Source: Antilocapra americana (taxonomy: Eukaryota > Chordata > Mammalia > Artiodactyla > Antilocapridae). Taken from it: a stretch of 64,000 bases of DNA. Positions within the stretch are counted from its first letter, which is position 1; each line of letters starts with the position of its first letter. The notes beneath the pieces were generated by a model. That model did no database searches and was not told the origin of the DNA. It saw only the letters and a program-made list of their open reading frames with translations. A program made the position numbers and the translations under genes. Below are positions 11,385 through 22,626 of this stretch, piece by piece. The stretch covers positions 40,376,863 to 40,440,862 of the forward strand of contig ML660201.1 in the NCBI GenBank assembly GCA_007570785.1, given 5' to 3'.

Positions 11385-11920
11385 TTTTTTTGGGGGGGGG
11401 TCCATTTTTAATAACATTTGAAGTTCATAGACTGGAGGAGGAAAGAACCGGGTTATGGAGTTTAACAGCCAAAGCCAGCCACAGCCAAAGCCACACCGGG
11501 AAGTCAGTTAAGTGAGGTCATCAGCACTGCCAAATCCTGGACACCACAGCCTATCCCACTGCTGTCAACACTAGACAAGGAATCTGTCAGCTAGAGACAG
11601 AACTACCTCTCCACTCCTCAGGTCCACCCCTGCACCCATTTATCACCTACCCACTCTACATCAATTTTCTACCACACCTGCTTCTTGGGGTTAAGGGTTA
11701 CCGATTAAAAGTGTTGTGCAAGCACTTTCTGCTGAAATACTCTCAATGCAAAGGATGGCTAAAGAAGTATTTGAGATTTAGGGCGTCCATGGTATGTGTA
11801 GTACAGTTGCTAAATTGTGTCAAACTCTTTTGCAACCCCATGGACTGGGGCCTGCTAGGCTTCTCTGTCCATAGGATTTCCCAGGCAAGAATACTGGAGT
11901 GGGTTGCCATTTCTTTCTCC
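11385..11920 (-). mobile_element. Retrocopy with poly(A) tail and 16-bp target duplications, Bov-A at its 5' end
   Basis: ATGGTGACAGTCTCTT occurs at 11369-11384 and again, identical, at 11921-11936. Between them, read on the - strand, is a Bov-A unit, then about 410 bases of non-repeat sequence. Its end has an ATTAAA polyadenylation-type signal about 10 bases before a C-run and A-tail (T-run then G-run on the + strand at 11385-11400). The inferred empty site is TCTCTT/AAGT, fitting L1 endonuclease preference for TTTT/AA. It is therefore an L1-mobilised RNA copy: either a piece of an mRNA 3' end containing a Bov-A, or a SINE transcript carrying its 3' flank. The source locus is unknown. Confidence 0.82.
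11800..11920 (-). mobile_element. Bov-A SINE part of the retrocopy
   Basis: On the + strand: GTTGCTAAATTGTGTCAAAC, CCCCATGGACTGGGGCCTGCTAGGC, GGCAAGAATACTGGAGTGGG, all Bov-A signatures. Its right end coincides with the target duplication. Confidence 0.88.
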
Positions 11921-11936
11921 ATGGTGACAGTCTCTT

Positions 11937-14160
11937 AAGTCAAACCGTCTTGCTTCCAACCGACACTGGCCTGGTGTGGAGTCTGGACTTGCTTGCTCAG
12001 GATGCCCCAACTTGTTCATTATAAGGGGGACAGAGTACTTGTTCAAGTTTTGCTTAATTTAGCCACACTTCCAGCACCAAGGAGGAGATATGAAATTATG
12101 CAATAAAAATGTGTGACCATGAGTAAACTCCCAGGCTCTAAAATACTTTGAAGTTCTCTCTATTTCCCACTGGCTTGCCATGGATTATGCCTTCCTGCTA
12201 ACCTAGTAACACCAAAGAGTATTACTGTACTTCCCCTCTCCACCACAGCATAAATTTTGTTTCTTCCTAGTCTTAATTTGAATTTGACAACAGCCTCAGA
12301 AACTAAGATCTGTGATGTAACACTTTTCTAACATTGGAAATTTGGCTAAAGCAAGGTGCAGTATACTATTTTAATTTGGTCACTGCTTCCACTCCATTTT
12401 AATGGGATTGTTTTACTACCTATTTTTCAATTCAATTTGTGGAATTATTTTAAAATGCAAAGCATCAACTGGAATATGGTTATAGGCCCTGAAATTCCCA
12501 GACAACTTCTGAACTTTTGTGAAATCTCTGGCTTCTTGGGTGCAAATAGGAAAGAGGTTGAATAAGAGAAATCAGAATAAAATTTTGAATGGAAACAACC
12601 ACCATTAGTCATCAGCTTTTAATGAAGAAATATTTCTACTGAAATCTCACCATTTTGTTTTATGTAAATGAACTTATGACAGCCCTAATAAATTTTTTTA
12701 AATTATATTTTTGGTGAGAAAGTGGCTTGAAACCTCTCAACAGAACTTGTTGTAAGTTAATAGGCTAACAGCATAAGAAACACATTGCTTTGAGCTCTAG
12801 TGACACAAGAAAGTGGGGGGGATGAGGCCCCCATTTTGGTGCTAGTCTCTTTGGAGTTCAATAAGAAGTTGCTACCTCTGTAGTTATTCACCAGATGTGG
12901 GAGAACAGAGACCTTTTTTGCAAACCTATAGGTCCCTTCTAGGTAGTTTCCCATTGATAATATATAATAATTCAGGTTTCACATATTTAAAGAAAAGTAT
13001 CATACCCTGAGAACTCCCACCCCCAGAATTTCATAGTTCTTTTTTTAAAAAACATCTTTTAACATAGTTCTTTTTAATGTCTCACTCTAATTTATGTAGA
13101 ATATATTTTGACTGAGTATGAAGTAGAACTTTAAAATGAGGCTTTTCTTTCTAAGAACTGAATTGTCCTGTTTGTTAGTGGTCCTTCTTTCCTCCAGTAG
13201 TTTGCAGTCAACATTCGCTGTATGTCAGATTCTGACTATCCCAGGGCAGGTTTTGGGCAGTCAGTCCTAGGGTTGTATGCAGATAGCAGGAGCTCTGAGG
13301 TCAGCCCACCTGGTTCCCCGCCCAACCCTGCTACCTCTAGGCCCTCTGGGGCAGGCTTACACCACCGGTTTGAGTCTCAAGTTTTTTAGAAATCTATATG
13401 GTAGAGATAATAGTAAGGCCCACCTTGAGATAGTTGTGAAGATCGAATTAAAAAGTTCTCATATGAAAACATCGAAAATCTGCAGTCACCATTAATGGTT
13501 TCAGTAATTGTGGCTTTAGGACATTTTAATATCTGTGCACAAGTGCACTTTCATCATGAGTTACATTGTCAGGAATGAGCAACTGAGAGGTGACATTTCA
13601 AGTGCATCTCTTACTGCTTGCTGACTGTCCACAGGGCAGGAGCTGATGAACAAAGGTGCTCCCATACCATGGCATGCTTTGCAGAGCAGTCCAAGATGTG
13701 AACAGTGCGGAAAGACGATATTAAGTGAAGAAAGCCAGTGCTAAAGTAATGTTAGCATTGCATTTTTGACAAATATATTGAAAAAGTGATAAAACACAAG
13801 TTTACATGTGTTTAGATGGAAGGAAACGTCTAAAGGATCACCAGCAGTGGCAGCAAACTGGTGGCTGTGGGGTCAAACCCACCAGCAACTGTGCTTTGTG
13901 TGGCTTGTACAGGATTAAAAAAAAAATGAATTAGTTGCCAGCATTTAAAAATTGGGAGATTTCATGTAAAATCCGAAGTTCCCAGCTCCTCTTGAAAAAC
14001 TGGAACGTCTGTTCACTTGGGCCATTAGTCCCTTGGGAGTCCAGTGAGCTGGAACTTTTCCTAAGGCGAGTGCTCTCAGTGGTGTCCAGTGCCTGCCAAG
14101 CCACTTCTTTCCCATCCCTTACCCCCCTGTCCTAAAATCATTTAGGTTTGTTCACCCCCA
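11937..14160. other. Non-coding stretch, mostly unique
   Basis: It is AT-rich with no named repeat except a weak MIR at about 13270-13480. Open frames do not exceed 72 codons. Confidence 0.4.
13270..13480 (+). repeat. MIR-like remnant
   Basis: GGAGCTCTGAGGTCAGCC...CTGGTTC at the left, then GAGATAATAGTAAGGCCCACCTTGAGATAGTTGTGAAGATCGAATTAAA at the right, resemble the start and the 3' half of MIR. Confidence 0.4.
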
Positions 14161-14272
14161 AATGGCAACCCACTGCGGTATTCTTGCCTGGAGAATTCCA
14201 TGGATAGAGGAGCCTGGCAGGCTGCAGTCCACGGGGTCGCAAAGAGTCGGACACGACTAAGCAATTTTCACT
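14161..14272 (+). mobile_element. Bov-A SINE, headless
   Basis: AATGGCAACCCACTGC, ATTCTTGCCTGGAGAATTCC, GAGGAGCCTGGCAGGCTGCAG and GGGTCGCAAAGAGTCGGACACGACT appear in order. The tRNA-derived head is missing. Confidence 0.92.
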
Positions 14273-14599
14273 TATCTACCCCTGGTTTTGACCCAGTGCC
14301 TCTGGCAAGTGGGATTGTGCTGAGGCAAAAAGCAGGCCTTTGGGAAGATTCACTTGTTACACTGTATACTTCTGTGTGGTTCAGGTGTATTATAATGACA
14401 CAATTACTTTTAAAATGAGTAGAAAAAGGTGTTTGAATAGTCCATGGTTTCTTAGATGCCATGTGGAGAAAACCCACATCCCATAAGCTCTCATTATAAT
14501 GCTCAAAATGAACTTAAGCCCTCCAGGGCAGGAGCCTCTCACTGCGGAAGCGTTCCTCCGAGGTGCCTTCTGCCCAGGCGATCTCCTTACAGGAGTTGT

Positions 14600-14800
14600 T
14601 CTTCCTATCAAAGCAGGGGCATCGGAGGGCAGTGCCGCGCCTGGCTCTTCCCTCCCCTTTGGCAGGCTGTGCCCTTTTTCTCCTGCCGGGGGCTCTGCTG
14701 GCACTCCACCCTGCCTCCCTCTGCGATGGCTACCTGCCCCGGAGCCCACTCAGGTTTCACCTCTTCCACAAAGTGCTACAGCCCACAGGTTTCAGTTCTT
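14600..14800 (+). repeat. L2-like fragment
   Basis: GCCCACTCAGGTTTCACCTCTTCCACAAAG resembles the L2 3' region (CTCAAGTGTCACCTCCTCCAGGAAG type). An open frame of 198 codons overlaps it, but three frames on the same strand are open here, as in C-rich repeat sequence. Confidence 0.35.
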
Positions 14801-15499
14801 CTTTCTCATTCACAGTCAGCAGCCCGGAAGTTAGGCTTAATCATTCTAGGATTAGTTCATGTGAATGTACCCTTCCTCCCCCAGGAAAGAAAGAAACTCC
14901 AGTGTCTGTGGTCACCTCACATTGCCTTTGGCTCTTGCCTTGAGAGCATCCTAGTCCTGGTGGCTGGACCCCCGCAGAGGGAAATTCCTCCAGGATACGA
15001 GTGCCTGAGCTTGTGGGAAAGGACCCTTGGTCCCTGGTCCTCAGAGAACTGACATTCTTCATTAGTCGAGCTACTGCCAGGGCTGGTTAAGCTTAGCTTG
15101 TTTACAGGCCTGTACAAATCAGAACCTTTTCTATGCACAAAGCCAGAGCAGGAAGCCTTTTCAGGAACACTTCCCCTTCCCCCAATAGCACTGCTTACCC
15201 CAGGTTTGCTTTGTGGGGGATCTGGCTTTGGAAAATAGAGGATCCCGAGGACAGGCTGAAGCCCATCTTTTGTGGACACCGCTGTTTGATTTTCACACTT
15301 TACTGAGTGTTTCCTGGGTGCCTGGCCAGGGAGGTACCACCTATAGGCCTTAAGGTGACCCGCATGCTTGCCTGAAGGGCTTCAGCCTTTTCACAGCAAT
15401 TTCACTTCCCTCTTTCTCCAGACAGATGGGACCCCCGTCACGCTCTCTGAAGCAGGACACAGGCCCGTCATAGCAGTACTTTCAAAGTATTTGCCTTTC

Positions 15500-15740
15500 T
15501 TCCTAGGCACTCATATGGGTCTGCACCCCACTGCCCTTGCCCTTGCCCATTCTGCCTAGAACACCTCTCAGAATCCTGCCCATGTGTCTCTGGCTCTAAG
15601 AAGCCTTCCCAGAATTTGTCCCTATGAAGAATGCATTTGCCAGGCTCAGTAATTTCTTGGCTCCCTCAAAACTTTTTGCAAATTCCTGGCAGCATTTATT
15701 TTGTTTCTGATCATCTTTGATTCATCTTTGCACTGCCAGA
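15500..15740 (+). repeat. L2 LINE 3' fragment
   Basis: CATTCTGCCTAGAACACCTCTC, AGAAGCCTTCCCAGAATTTG and GCAGCATTTATTTTGTTTCTGATC follow the L2 3' order. Confidence 0.5.
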
Positions 15741-16825
15741 GCCTGGTGCATCCTTCCGTAGCATGCTTATGTAACACACTCTTCAGAGACCAGATGTTAG
15801 CACCCGGCTGCTGGCCCAAGAATGGGCAGGGAGAGCATTTCTGTTAAGCTCTGAGACTGAGTCTTGGATCGAAGCTTATCAAATGAACCTCTGTCTTTGA
15901 TGAGTCCCCCCATTGTACTCAGGGCTGAGACAGGCAAAGGCTCTTAAAAATCTGTGCATTTATAAGAATGCCTTGGGAAGTCCTGGGCTAAATCTTTCTG
16001 CTGAAAGTTACAATTAGAAAGATGGTTGCAAATCGAATACCCACCTCGTTAGAGAACTAAAAAATAAAAATTAAGAATTGAAAGCTACCCTGGAGTTATG
16101 TCTCCTTGGCTTTAAGTCCCTCTGCCATTGTGCTGGGAGGTTAGGGGTGTTGATTGGTTTGTGGTGAAGGGTTGAATAGGCACGGTTTCCATCTGAAACC
16201 TTGTAGTCACGTGACTGTCTCACCCAGTAAATCTGAGCCTTGTCAAAGGCAGGGGACTAGGGCACGGTGTTCATTGGTGAGATCCCCAGTTCATAAAATG
16301 AGAAATGTCAGCCACGAGTTGTTTCCGTAAGGACTCTGAGGCTAGCTGTAAGGCCTTTTGTTACTCCTGTTAAAAGCTGAAAGAGAGGTTTCCAAAAGCA
16401 ACTCTTTCGAAGGGGCTCTGAAGAGAAAATTTGTCTAGGGAAAAGAGAGGAACGGATGGGTGGGGTGTTTACCATCACTCTCCTTTGTTGAGTTGCTATG
16501 AAATTAGGATTCAGCGTAGGCTTTGCATGCCAGGCAGGGCCCTGACTCTTGGGTGAAGTTCAAGTGGACTGTTGATTCCTCTTTGAACACACACAGTTCC
16601 CCTCCCATTGTCCCTTTTCTGTCCATTTCACCCCAGCGTTTGGGTCTACAAAGCATGGTATCCTGTCAGTGAGCCCTTTAGAGCTGCCGGAGTGCCCAGT
16701 ATGGCTTTAGGTGGGGGCCCACTTAAGCATTGTTGTTCCTTACAGACTGGGAGTTGCCTGCCAGAAACTGAGTTTCTTGTGTGCCTTGAATGCCAGGAGA
16801 CAGGGTGCTCTGAAAAAGCAGCAGC
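15741..16825. other. Non-coding stretch upstream of the candidate promoter
   Basis: No recognised repeat or exon was seen. A CACGTGACT E-box-like site lies at 16208-16216. Confidence 0.35.
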
Positions 16826-17047
16826 CGGCAAGGAAACCGCCGGAGGTGGGGAGCTCTGGGCTGGTGTAGTTCTCGGCTTCTGACAATGTAACTGATGGCC
16901 CCCTGTCACTTCCTGTCGTACAGCCCAAGTAGTGGGGAGGAGTTCCTTGAGGGAAACCATGCTCTTCTCTGCTCAGAGAATCCCGTCTGAAGGGCGCCGC
17001 CGCACTTAGGGGCGGGGGACTCTGTGTGGATGAGGTCGGAGCGCCCC
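16826..17047 (+). promoter_or_regulatory. ARHGEF3: Candidate alternative promoter / 5' UTR of ARHGEF3
   Basis: About 13 CpGs lie between 16826 and 17072, by eye, in an otherwise CpG-poor intron-like landscape. The stretch includes a GC box (GGGGCGGGGG, 17009-17018) 30 bases before the chosen ATG and an ETS-like CACTTCCTGT at 16907-16916. No TATA box is seen. The CpG cluster ends at the splice donor, as expected for a short CpG-type promoter with a short first exon. The transcription start cannot be placed from sequence. Confidence 0.55.
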
Positions 17048-17080
17048 ATGGTGTGGTGCTGCTTCTTTGTTCGTACTCAG
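17048..17080 (+). CDS. ARHGEF3: ARHGEF3 alternative first coding exon (N-terminal 11 codons)
   Basis: ATG opens 11 codons reading MVWCCFFVRTQ, and the frame runs directly into a GTAAGC splice donor at 17081. The last codon ends exactly at the exon edge (phase 0), matching the phase-0 start of the exon at 45457. From memory, one human ARHGEF3 isoform begins with a near-identical MVWCC peptide followed by RKRKQST. ARHGEF3 (XPLN) is a DH-PH guanine exchange factor for RhoA and RhoB; this exon lies far upstream of the DH domain and only sets the isoform's N-terminus. An in-frame TGA at 16988 closes the frame upstream. A second in-frame ATG at 17030 would add six codons (MRSERP). I chose 17048 because it matches the remembered isoform and has G at +4, although position -3 is C. 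The exon is too short to find by ORF length. No TATA box is seen. Confidence rests on donor, phase and remembered homology together. Confidence 0.8.
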
Positions 17081-17477
17081 GTAAGCTCCCTGCAGCAGGA
17101 CCTGGGGTAGACGGGCTCTCAGTTCCCACCCAAGTCTGGCTGGACCATGCCAGGAGCTGAGGTGTGGGTGGGGGCAGCTGTCTGCATCTCCCAAGAAACT
17201 GATCAAGGAGCAGCTCAGAGCACTGGGGATGATGGAGGCACGCTTCTGCCTCACTGAAGTACATGAATGAGAAAAGAGCTGTGTGGTTGTGCTTAAGACC
17301 ACAGATGTTTGTGCTTGGTGGGGACAGTGAGTTATGTGGAGTGCCTTGCCGTCAGCGCTTCCTTTAGCATCTGTGATTGGAAGAGAGCAAGGGGAGGGGG
17401 GCTTTCATTCTTTGCTCCACCATGCCAGTATTTTAATTTTTACAAGACACGGGTTTTCATTAAATGGAAAGGAAAAA

Positions 17478-17510
17478 GTAAGTAAGTGAGTGTATGTGTG
17501 TGTGTGTTTA
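17478..17510. repeat. (AAGT)n/(TG)n short simple repeat
   Basis: AAGTAAGTAAGTGAGTG is followed by TATGTGTGTGTGTGTTT. Confidence 0.85.
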
Positions 17511-18174
17511 AATAGCAAAGTGGATTTTCATGACCTTTTCTTGTTTGGATTGGAAGATGCCTAAACTCAGTTTTGGAAGTTCATTCTGCGTGGAGCAATT
17601 TTTTTTGTAAGTTTCCTTAAAATTCTGGTGTTTTAAATGTGTTCATCGTTGGGAAGATGAGGTCAGATAATACCAGGGGAGACTCAGACTCACTGGTATT
17701 CTCATTAATAATATTGGTGCCTGTTTGAGTAATTTCAGAAGAAATGGCTGGAAATGTTATGTTTCCATGGGCAGAAGAGTGGTTAGGAGCCCTGAAACTT
17801 ACTCTCTCTATTCCTTTTGTTTGTGGGTAAGTGTTAAAGCTTTGGATAAGCCAAAACTATGTAAAAGAAAATCCTCATTGCTTTTTTTGTTTCTTTGATC
17901 AGAATTGTGTTTCTAAGACTAATGTTTGTAATACTAATTCCAAGTCTTGTATATGGTCATTATAGACATACAGTTTAAATCTTTTCATGTGATGTGTGTG
18001 GTTTTACTATCTTTTTCCTTTCCCATCTCACCTAGCTATTCACTCACCTGATAAAGAGTAAATTTTAAGCCTTTGAGATATGGAAATTAGTAACACAGAT
18101 ATGGATAGCAGTTATTAATATGGAAATTATTTTGTATGATTTACTACACTTCAGTTGTGTATTAGTGTTCACAT

Positions 18175-18335
18175 TACTTGTATCAGCTCATGAAATTCTT
18201 ACATCACTGTAAGGGTTGGCTGTTATCATCAGCCCCGCTTTGCAGATGGTGAAACTTGGATGTGGCGAGGATAAATACTCTGCCCCTGATCTCCTTGATG
18301 GTTAGCAGTGAGTCAGGCTTCAAGCTCAGGCAGAA
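18175..18335 (-). repeat. MIR SINE
   Basis: On the + strand: ATCAGCTCATGAAATTCTTACA, GCCCCGCTTTGCAGATGGTGAAACTTGG, AGTGAGTCAGGCTTCAAGC, the complement of MIR. Confidence 0.6.
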
Positions 18336-18964
18336 TGGATCGAAAACTGACATTCTTGGCCGTGGGTGCACTTGACAATTTTAATGACAGGGGCCTTCAT
18401 ATATCTCCTATCAAGCGTGGCATCTTCTGTAATACTTTGCTCTCCAGTCCATTTGCAAATAAGTTCATTTTGGTGGATGTTTGCCTTGGTCCAAAGTAGC
18501 ACCTACTTAAGAGTTACCTTTGACAAGTCACTGCCTTCTCTCTGGACTCAGTTTCACACCTGTCAAGCAGAGATGTCTCTAAACTCATTTCAACTCTGAT
18601 ATGAATCTAACATATGACTTTTAAACAAAAAGTAAAAAATAGTTCTGTCTTTCCTGTTTCAAAGTCAAGTGATTTAATAAGTGTTTTTACATACACATTT
18701 TCCCAGGTATATGTACCGGAACTCAAAATGTAATTGGCTGCCTGGCTATTGACCTTTATTCCGCTCTTGAAAATATTATTGAATGAATTTGTATTTCTTG
18801 GTTCTGAGAGTCTCTAGAGCAGGAATCTGGAAGAGTTGAGTCTAGGTGTGGGAGAGGCAGTTGGGAGCTGGATGTGAATAAAGAGAAAGGGAAGGGAGAA
18901 ACCCTTGAAAAGTCTCATGAATCCATCTTCTGAGGTTTGGCCAAGGGAGCTGTGTATCTGTGCA

Positions 18965-19200
18965 GGAATGGCAGAGTGTAACAGTTAAGGGCAGGGTTTT
19001 AGAACCATGTAGTTGTAGATTTCAGTCCCACATTTGCCTCTTGCTAGCAGTGTAATCCCAAGCACATTACCAAACCTATCAACGTGTTTTCTCCTTGTAA
19101 AGTGGAGGTAATCAATAGTGCCCAACTTATAGGGCTGTCTTGAGGAGTAAGTGAAGTGACTCATGACAGTGCGTAGAACAGAGCCCACACTCAGCAAACA
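18965..19200 (+). repeat. MIR SINE, nearly full length
   Basis: AGAGTGTAACAGTTAAGGGCAGG, GCTAGCAGTGTAATCCCAAGC, CCTTGTAAAGTGGAGGTAATCAATAGTGCC and GGGCTGTCTTGAGGAGTAAGTGA follow the whole MIR in order. Confidence 0.75.
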
Positions 19201-19994
19201 TGACCCATGTCCCAGGTCTTGCTGACCATAGGTATCAGTGGCTCCCAGAGAAATGAATCCATAGTGTCTAAGAGCTCAGCAACTATAGGGCTGTAAAACA
19301 TCTTATCTCTCAAGTGAAACATGGTCCTGATCAGATCTTGTGGAGGGAAGGAAGCAGCGTGTTACACAGAGAAGTCAGTACTTCATTTTAGAGCCCCAGT
19401 TCCAGCCATGCCTTTACACCTTTCCCAGAACACCAAGTGGGTGCCATGCAAGGGGAAGTTGATTCAAGCCAGATCCTAAAAAAGGACTGTCTTGATGGAA
19501 CACTCAATGGTATGACTCGGAGAGGGCACGGTCAGGATGGTGACCCTGTGCGTCCACTGGGAGAGAAACAATGGGTGACTTTAGTGCCTAAATATGGAGT
19601 ACGTGGATGTCACTTGGGGAAGTCACAGTGGGTGGGTCTCCTGGCAGGAGCTCAGAAAGCAGCCCCCGTGTGCCAGCCCTTGCTCTGCCAGCCCTCTCTT
19701 TCTGAATAATTTTGTCCATATTCTAAGTGTTCCGCATCCCTTGAGTGCCTACCTCTCTTTGTCAGCCTTATTTATGTCCCTATCTCTTCCCTCCCAAGTG
19801 TTCCTTGTAACATTTACTGTACCTCTCTCCCTTGTTTCTCTCTGTGTCCCCTGCCATCTTCTCTAAATGGGACAGTAACAGCTTAGAGAATATGTGCTAG
19901 AGGGAGCCACAAAATGACCCCAATCATTGCTGAAGTCCCACTGTAAGAGAAACCGGGCCACTCTCTACCTGAAATTTCTGGATGTGGGTATAGG

Positions 19995-20325
19995 AGTATG
20001 TCTAAGTCAGCTTTTGCTGAATAACAACCACCCCAATCTCACTGGCAAGCAATATCAAGCATTTATTCTCACGCTCACAAGTGTGCAGGTTTTCTGTGAA
20101 TCTGCCTCATGCAGTTCTGTGAGCTAACCCACATGCATATTCTCCTGTGTAGACCAGAAGATCCCAGAGGAGCAAGCAGAAATACACAATGTTTCTTAAG
20201 GTCTACACTCAGAATTAGTACATTGTCCTGTCTACCCATGTTCCATTGGCCAGAGCAAGTGACAGAACCAAGCCATGAAGGTCAGGAGAGGGGACAGAAG
20301 TTTGCTGAAGAATAAATTAGTATAC
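19995..20325. repeat. Old interspersed repeat, family not assigned
   Basis: GCTGAATAACAACCACCCCAATCTCACTGGC...CATTTATTCTCACGCTCAC and CCATTGGCCAGAGCAAGTGAC...GGGGACAGAA follow a pattern I know from an old mammalian repeat, but I cannot name the family. Confidence 0.4.
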
Positions 20326-20380
20326 CACAGAGATCCTCTCTATTTACTCACTCAAATAGCATTTATTGGGGGCCTACTAT

Positions 20381-20506
20381 GGGAGAAGGAGTCGGCAACC
20401 CCCTCCAGTATTCTTGCCTAGAGAATCCCATGGACAGAGGAGCCTGGAGGGTCCTGGAGGGTCACACAGAGTCAGACACGACTAAAGTGACTTAGCAGCA
20501 GCAGCA
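20381..20506 (+). mobile_element. Bov-A2-type SINE monomer with target duplication
   Basis: GAGAAGGAGTCGGCAACC through GACACGACTAAAGTGACTTAGCAGCAGCAGCAG is the right monomer type of Bov-A2. It is flanked by GGGGCCTACTAT (20369-20380) and GGGGACCTACTAT (20507-20519). A GGGTCCTGGAGGGTC replaces the usual CAGTCCATGGGGTC, a small internal duplication. Confidence 0.9.
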
Positions 20507-20519
20507 GGGGACCTACTAT

Positions 20520-20620
20520 ATTTTTGCCCTGGAAATCCCATGGACAGAGGAACCTGGTGGGCTACAGTCCATGGGGTCACAAAGAGTCAGACACAACTGA
20601 GCAACTAACACTTTTCACTT
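20520..20620 (+). mobile_element. Bov-A SINE fragment, older copy
   Basis: TTGCCCTGGAAATCCC through GGGTCACAAAGAGTCAGACACAACTGAGCAACTAACAC is the Bov-A end. It sits directly beyond the other SINE's target duplication. Confidence 0.88.
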
Positions 20621-21469
20621 ACGTGGAGTACTGTGCTGTGTTGGGGAGATAAATATGGAACCATTAAGTGATGAAAATGATGAGAACCACCAGCCTAAGG
20701 CCTGGCATGTATTAGATCCTAAATGCATATACAATGAATAAATATCTGCTAGTATTTTAAGGATGCTGACCAGTAATGATGTTTCACATGGGTTACTTAA
20801 TTCTCTCCTAACTAACCGACCAGCAACAGTCATCCCAGGTCAAACAGGTGAGATAGTCTTGGCCTGTTGAATGCTTGTAGTCTGACGTGAGGAAGGAGAG
20901 GGTTGGTGAAGGCACAGCAGTGGAGAGAAGCTGTGTGCGAAGAGATTATCCCTGACATGGGGGCAAAGAGGTGGACTTTGCAAAGAAGCTCTGGTTCAAC
21001 TGCTTGTGTGTTTATCCCGATGTCCACCTGTGCACTATCTTGGGTGCTAACTCTTCAGGCACCCACCATGGACTAAGAATTTGGCATGGTACTTGGCCTC
21101 TCATAGTTCCTTTACATCACTAGCCCCTTGCCTTCCTGAAGTCACATGTGTCTTGAAATGTTCTCTTTAGAAAACCTCACATAGTTGTGCCAATGTCTGT
21201 GCAGATCCCTGGCCCAGGTGAAGAACTCTGGTCTAGTGATTCATTTCAGTTCTGCCCTCTTCTCTTTCCTTGCACCTATTAAGAACTTCATCCAGTGGAA
21301 GAAGCGTTTTTCCTTATTTGTATGCCAGTGTCAGGCTCAGGGTCTCAATCATGTTAGTTGCCCAGTAAGTATCTTTTAAAACCGCAAGAAAGTGAGACTG
21401 AAGTGGGTGATAGTTCTTTTGTATATTCATGGAGTTGCAGAATTTTCTGATTGGATGAGAGAGGAAAGT

Positions 21470-21545
21470 TCATATATTTTATAGATAATAAAACTGAGAC
21501 CCAGAGAGGTTATTTCACTGGCTTAAAGTCACAGAAGCTAATAAT
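21470..21545 (-). repeat. MIR SINE core
   Basis: ATAGATAATAAAACTGAGACCCAGAGAGGTTA then AAGTCACAGAAGCTAATAA is the complement of the MIR core. Confidence 0.6.
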
Positions 21546-21576
21546 GATGATGATGGTGATGATAATAATAATAATG
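21537..21576. repeat. (GAT)n/(AAT)n microsatellite
   Basis: CTAATAATGATGATGATGG then TGATGATAATAATAATAATG, imperfect trinucleotide repeat. Confidence 0.9.
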
Positions 21577-22315
21577 TTTTCCCCTAAGCAGATGACCTGT
21601 GTTCAGATAGAAAGCAGATGACTTATGCTCAGATATAATTAGGTCTTATTCCCTCGGTACATGGTTAGAAAATGTTCTGATCTGTCAAATTTACGGTTTA
21701 TCTTGCACCTTCCTAGCCAAAGACACAGGTGACAGAAACATATACGCCATGTCTCAACCACGGAATCATTGTGGTCTGAGCCCTTTAGGACAGCTCTTGT
21801 CACCCACCTCTTTCTACTCTGTCCCTCCGTCTGGGTGTACACCCTGTTGAGAATGCAGGGAGGGCGGGGCTGGGACAGGCCATTTGTCAAGCCAAGGGTG
21901 GAAGGTGGGTTAGGGCGGTGCAGGGGAGGAATTTGTTCCTGCAGAGTTCTGGAAATCTTATTTGGAGCCACTCTTCTATTCTTAGTTTCGAAGGCACTTT
22001 GTTCTCTGGTGCATTGTTTTAACAGGCACCAGGAAGTCAGGCTCTGCTCGGGGTCAGCGATGCCACTGGTTCCTGCCTGCAGCCACCCAGGTGGGAAGTC
22101 TACTGGTTTGTTTCAGATTGTTCATCATCAAGATCATTGCTGCCCTTTCTCATTTTGCTGCCCACCCTATCTGCATGAAGCGGGGAAGGGCGAGGAGGAG
22201 AAGAGAGATTCCAGCGAGTCTCTTTTTCTTTATAAGCAAGAGTAACTGCACTTATTTCTGTGTAAAAGGAAAAATGCTGAAACCCATATCTTAAGAAAGC
22301 ATTGTGCCCATTGGA

Positions 22316-22615
22316 GCAGCATTGTTCAATAGAAATGGAGTGTGAGACACATGTAAATTTAAATTTCCTAGTTAGCCATGTGACAGAAGTAAAAAGAAAC
22401 AGATGAAATTAATTTTAATGATTTGTTTAACCCAGTATATCCAAATATTAGCATTTCAAAATGCTATCCACATAAAAATTATTAAGGAGACATTTTACAT
22501 TCTGTTTTTACAATTCCGAGTCTTGGAATCCCAGCATGTATTATCCACTTCACTCTAGCCGCATAGTGAGTGCTCAGTACCCACATCTGGGTTCCTGGCG
22601 GCCATCGGACAGCGT
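22316..22615. mobile_element. hAT-Charlie type MITE (MER1 group)
   Basis: TTGTTCAATAGAAAT, then GTAAAAAGAAACAGATGAAATTAATTTTAATG, AACCCAGTATATCCAAATATTAGCATTTCA and GGACAGCGTGGGTCTAGAG follow a common non-autonomous hAT element whose ends read TGTCCAATAGAA.../...TTGGACAGC. Confidence 0.7.
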
Positions 22616-22626
22616 GGGTCTAGAGC

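Larger units (their letters stand above)
20345..20800 (-). repeat. MIR-like remnant hosting two Bov-A SINEs
   Basis: CATTTATTGGGGGCCTACTAT at 20360-20380 and ACTGTGCTGTGTTGGGGAGATAAATATGG after 20628 are the reverse-strand MIR/L2-type edges on either side of the SINEs. Confidence 0.4.

Noticed and set aside
14456..15052. 198-codon open frame, the longest outside L1
   Set aside because: Three frames of the same strand and parts of the reverse strand are open over the same C-rich, L2-like stretch. There is no recognisable domain and no splice or promoter context. I considered a SPATA12-like gene, which in human lies in the ARHGEF3 region, but saw no similarity I could support.
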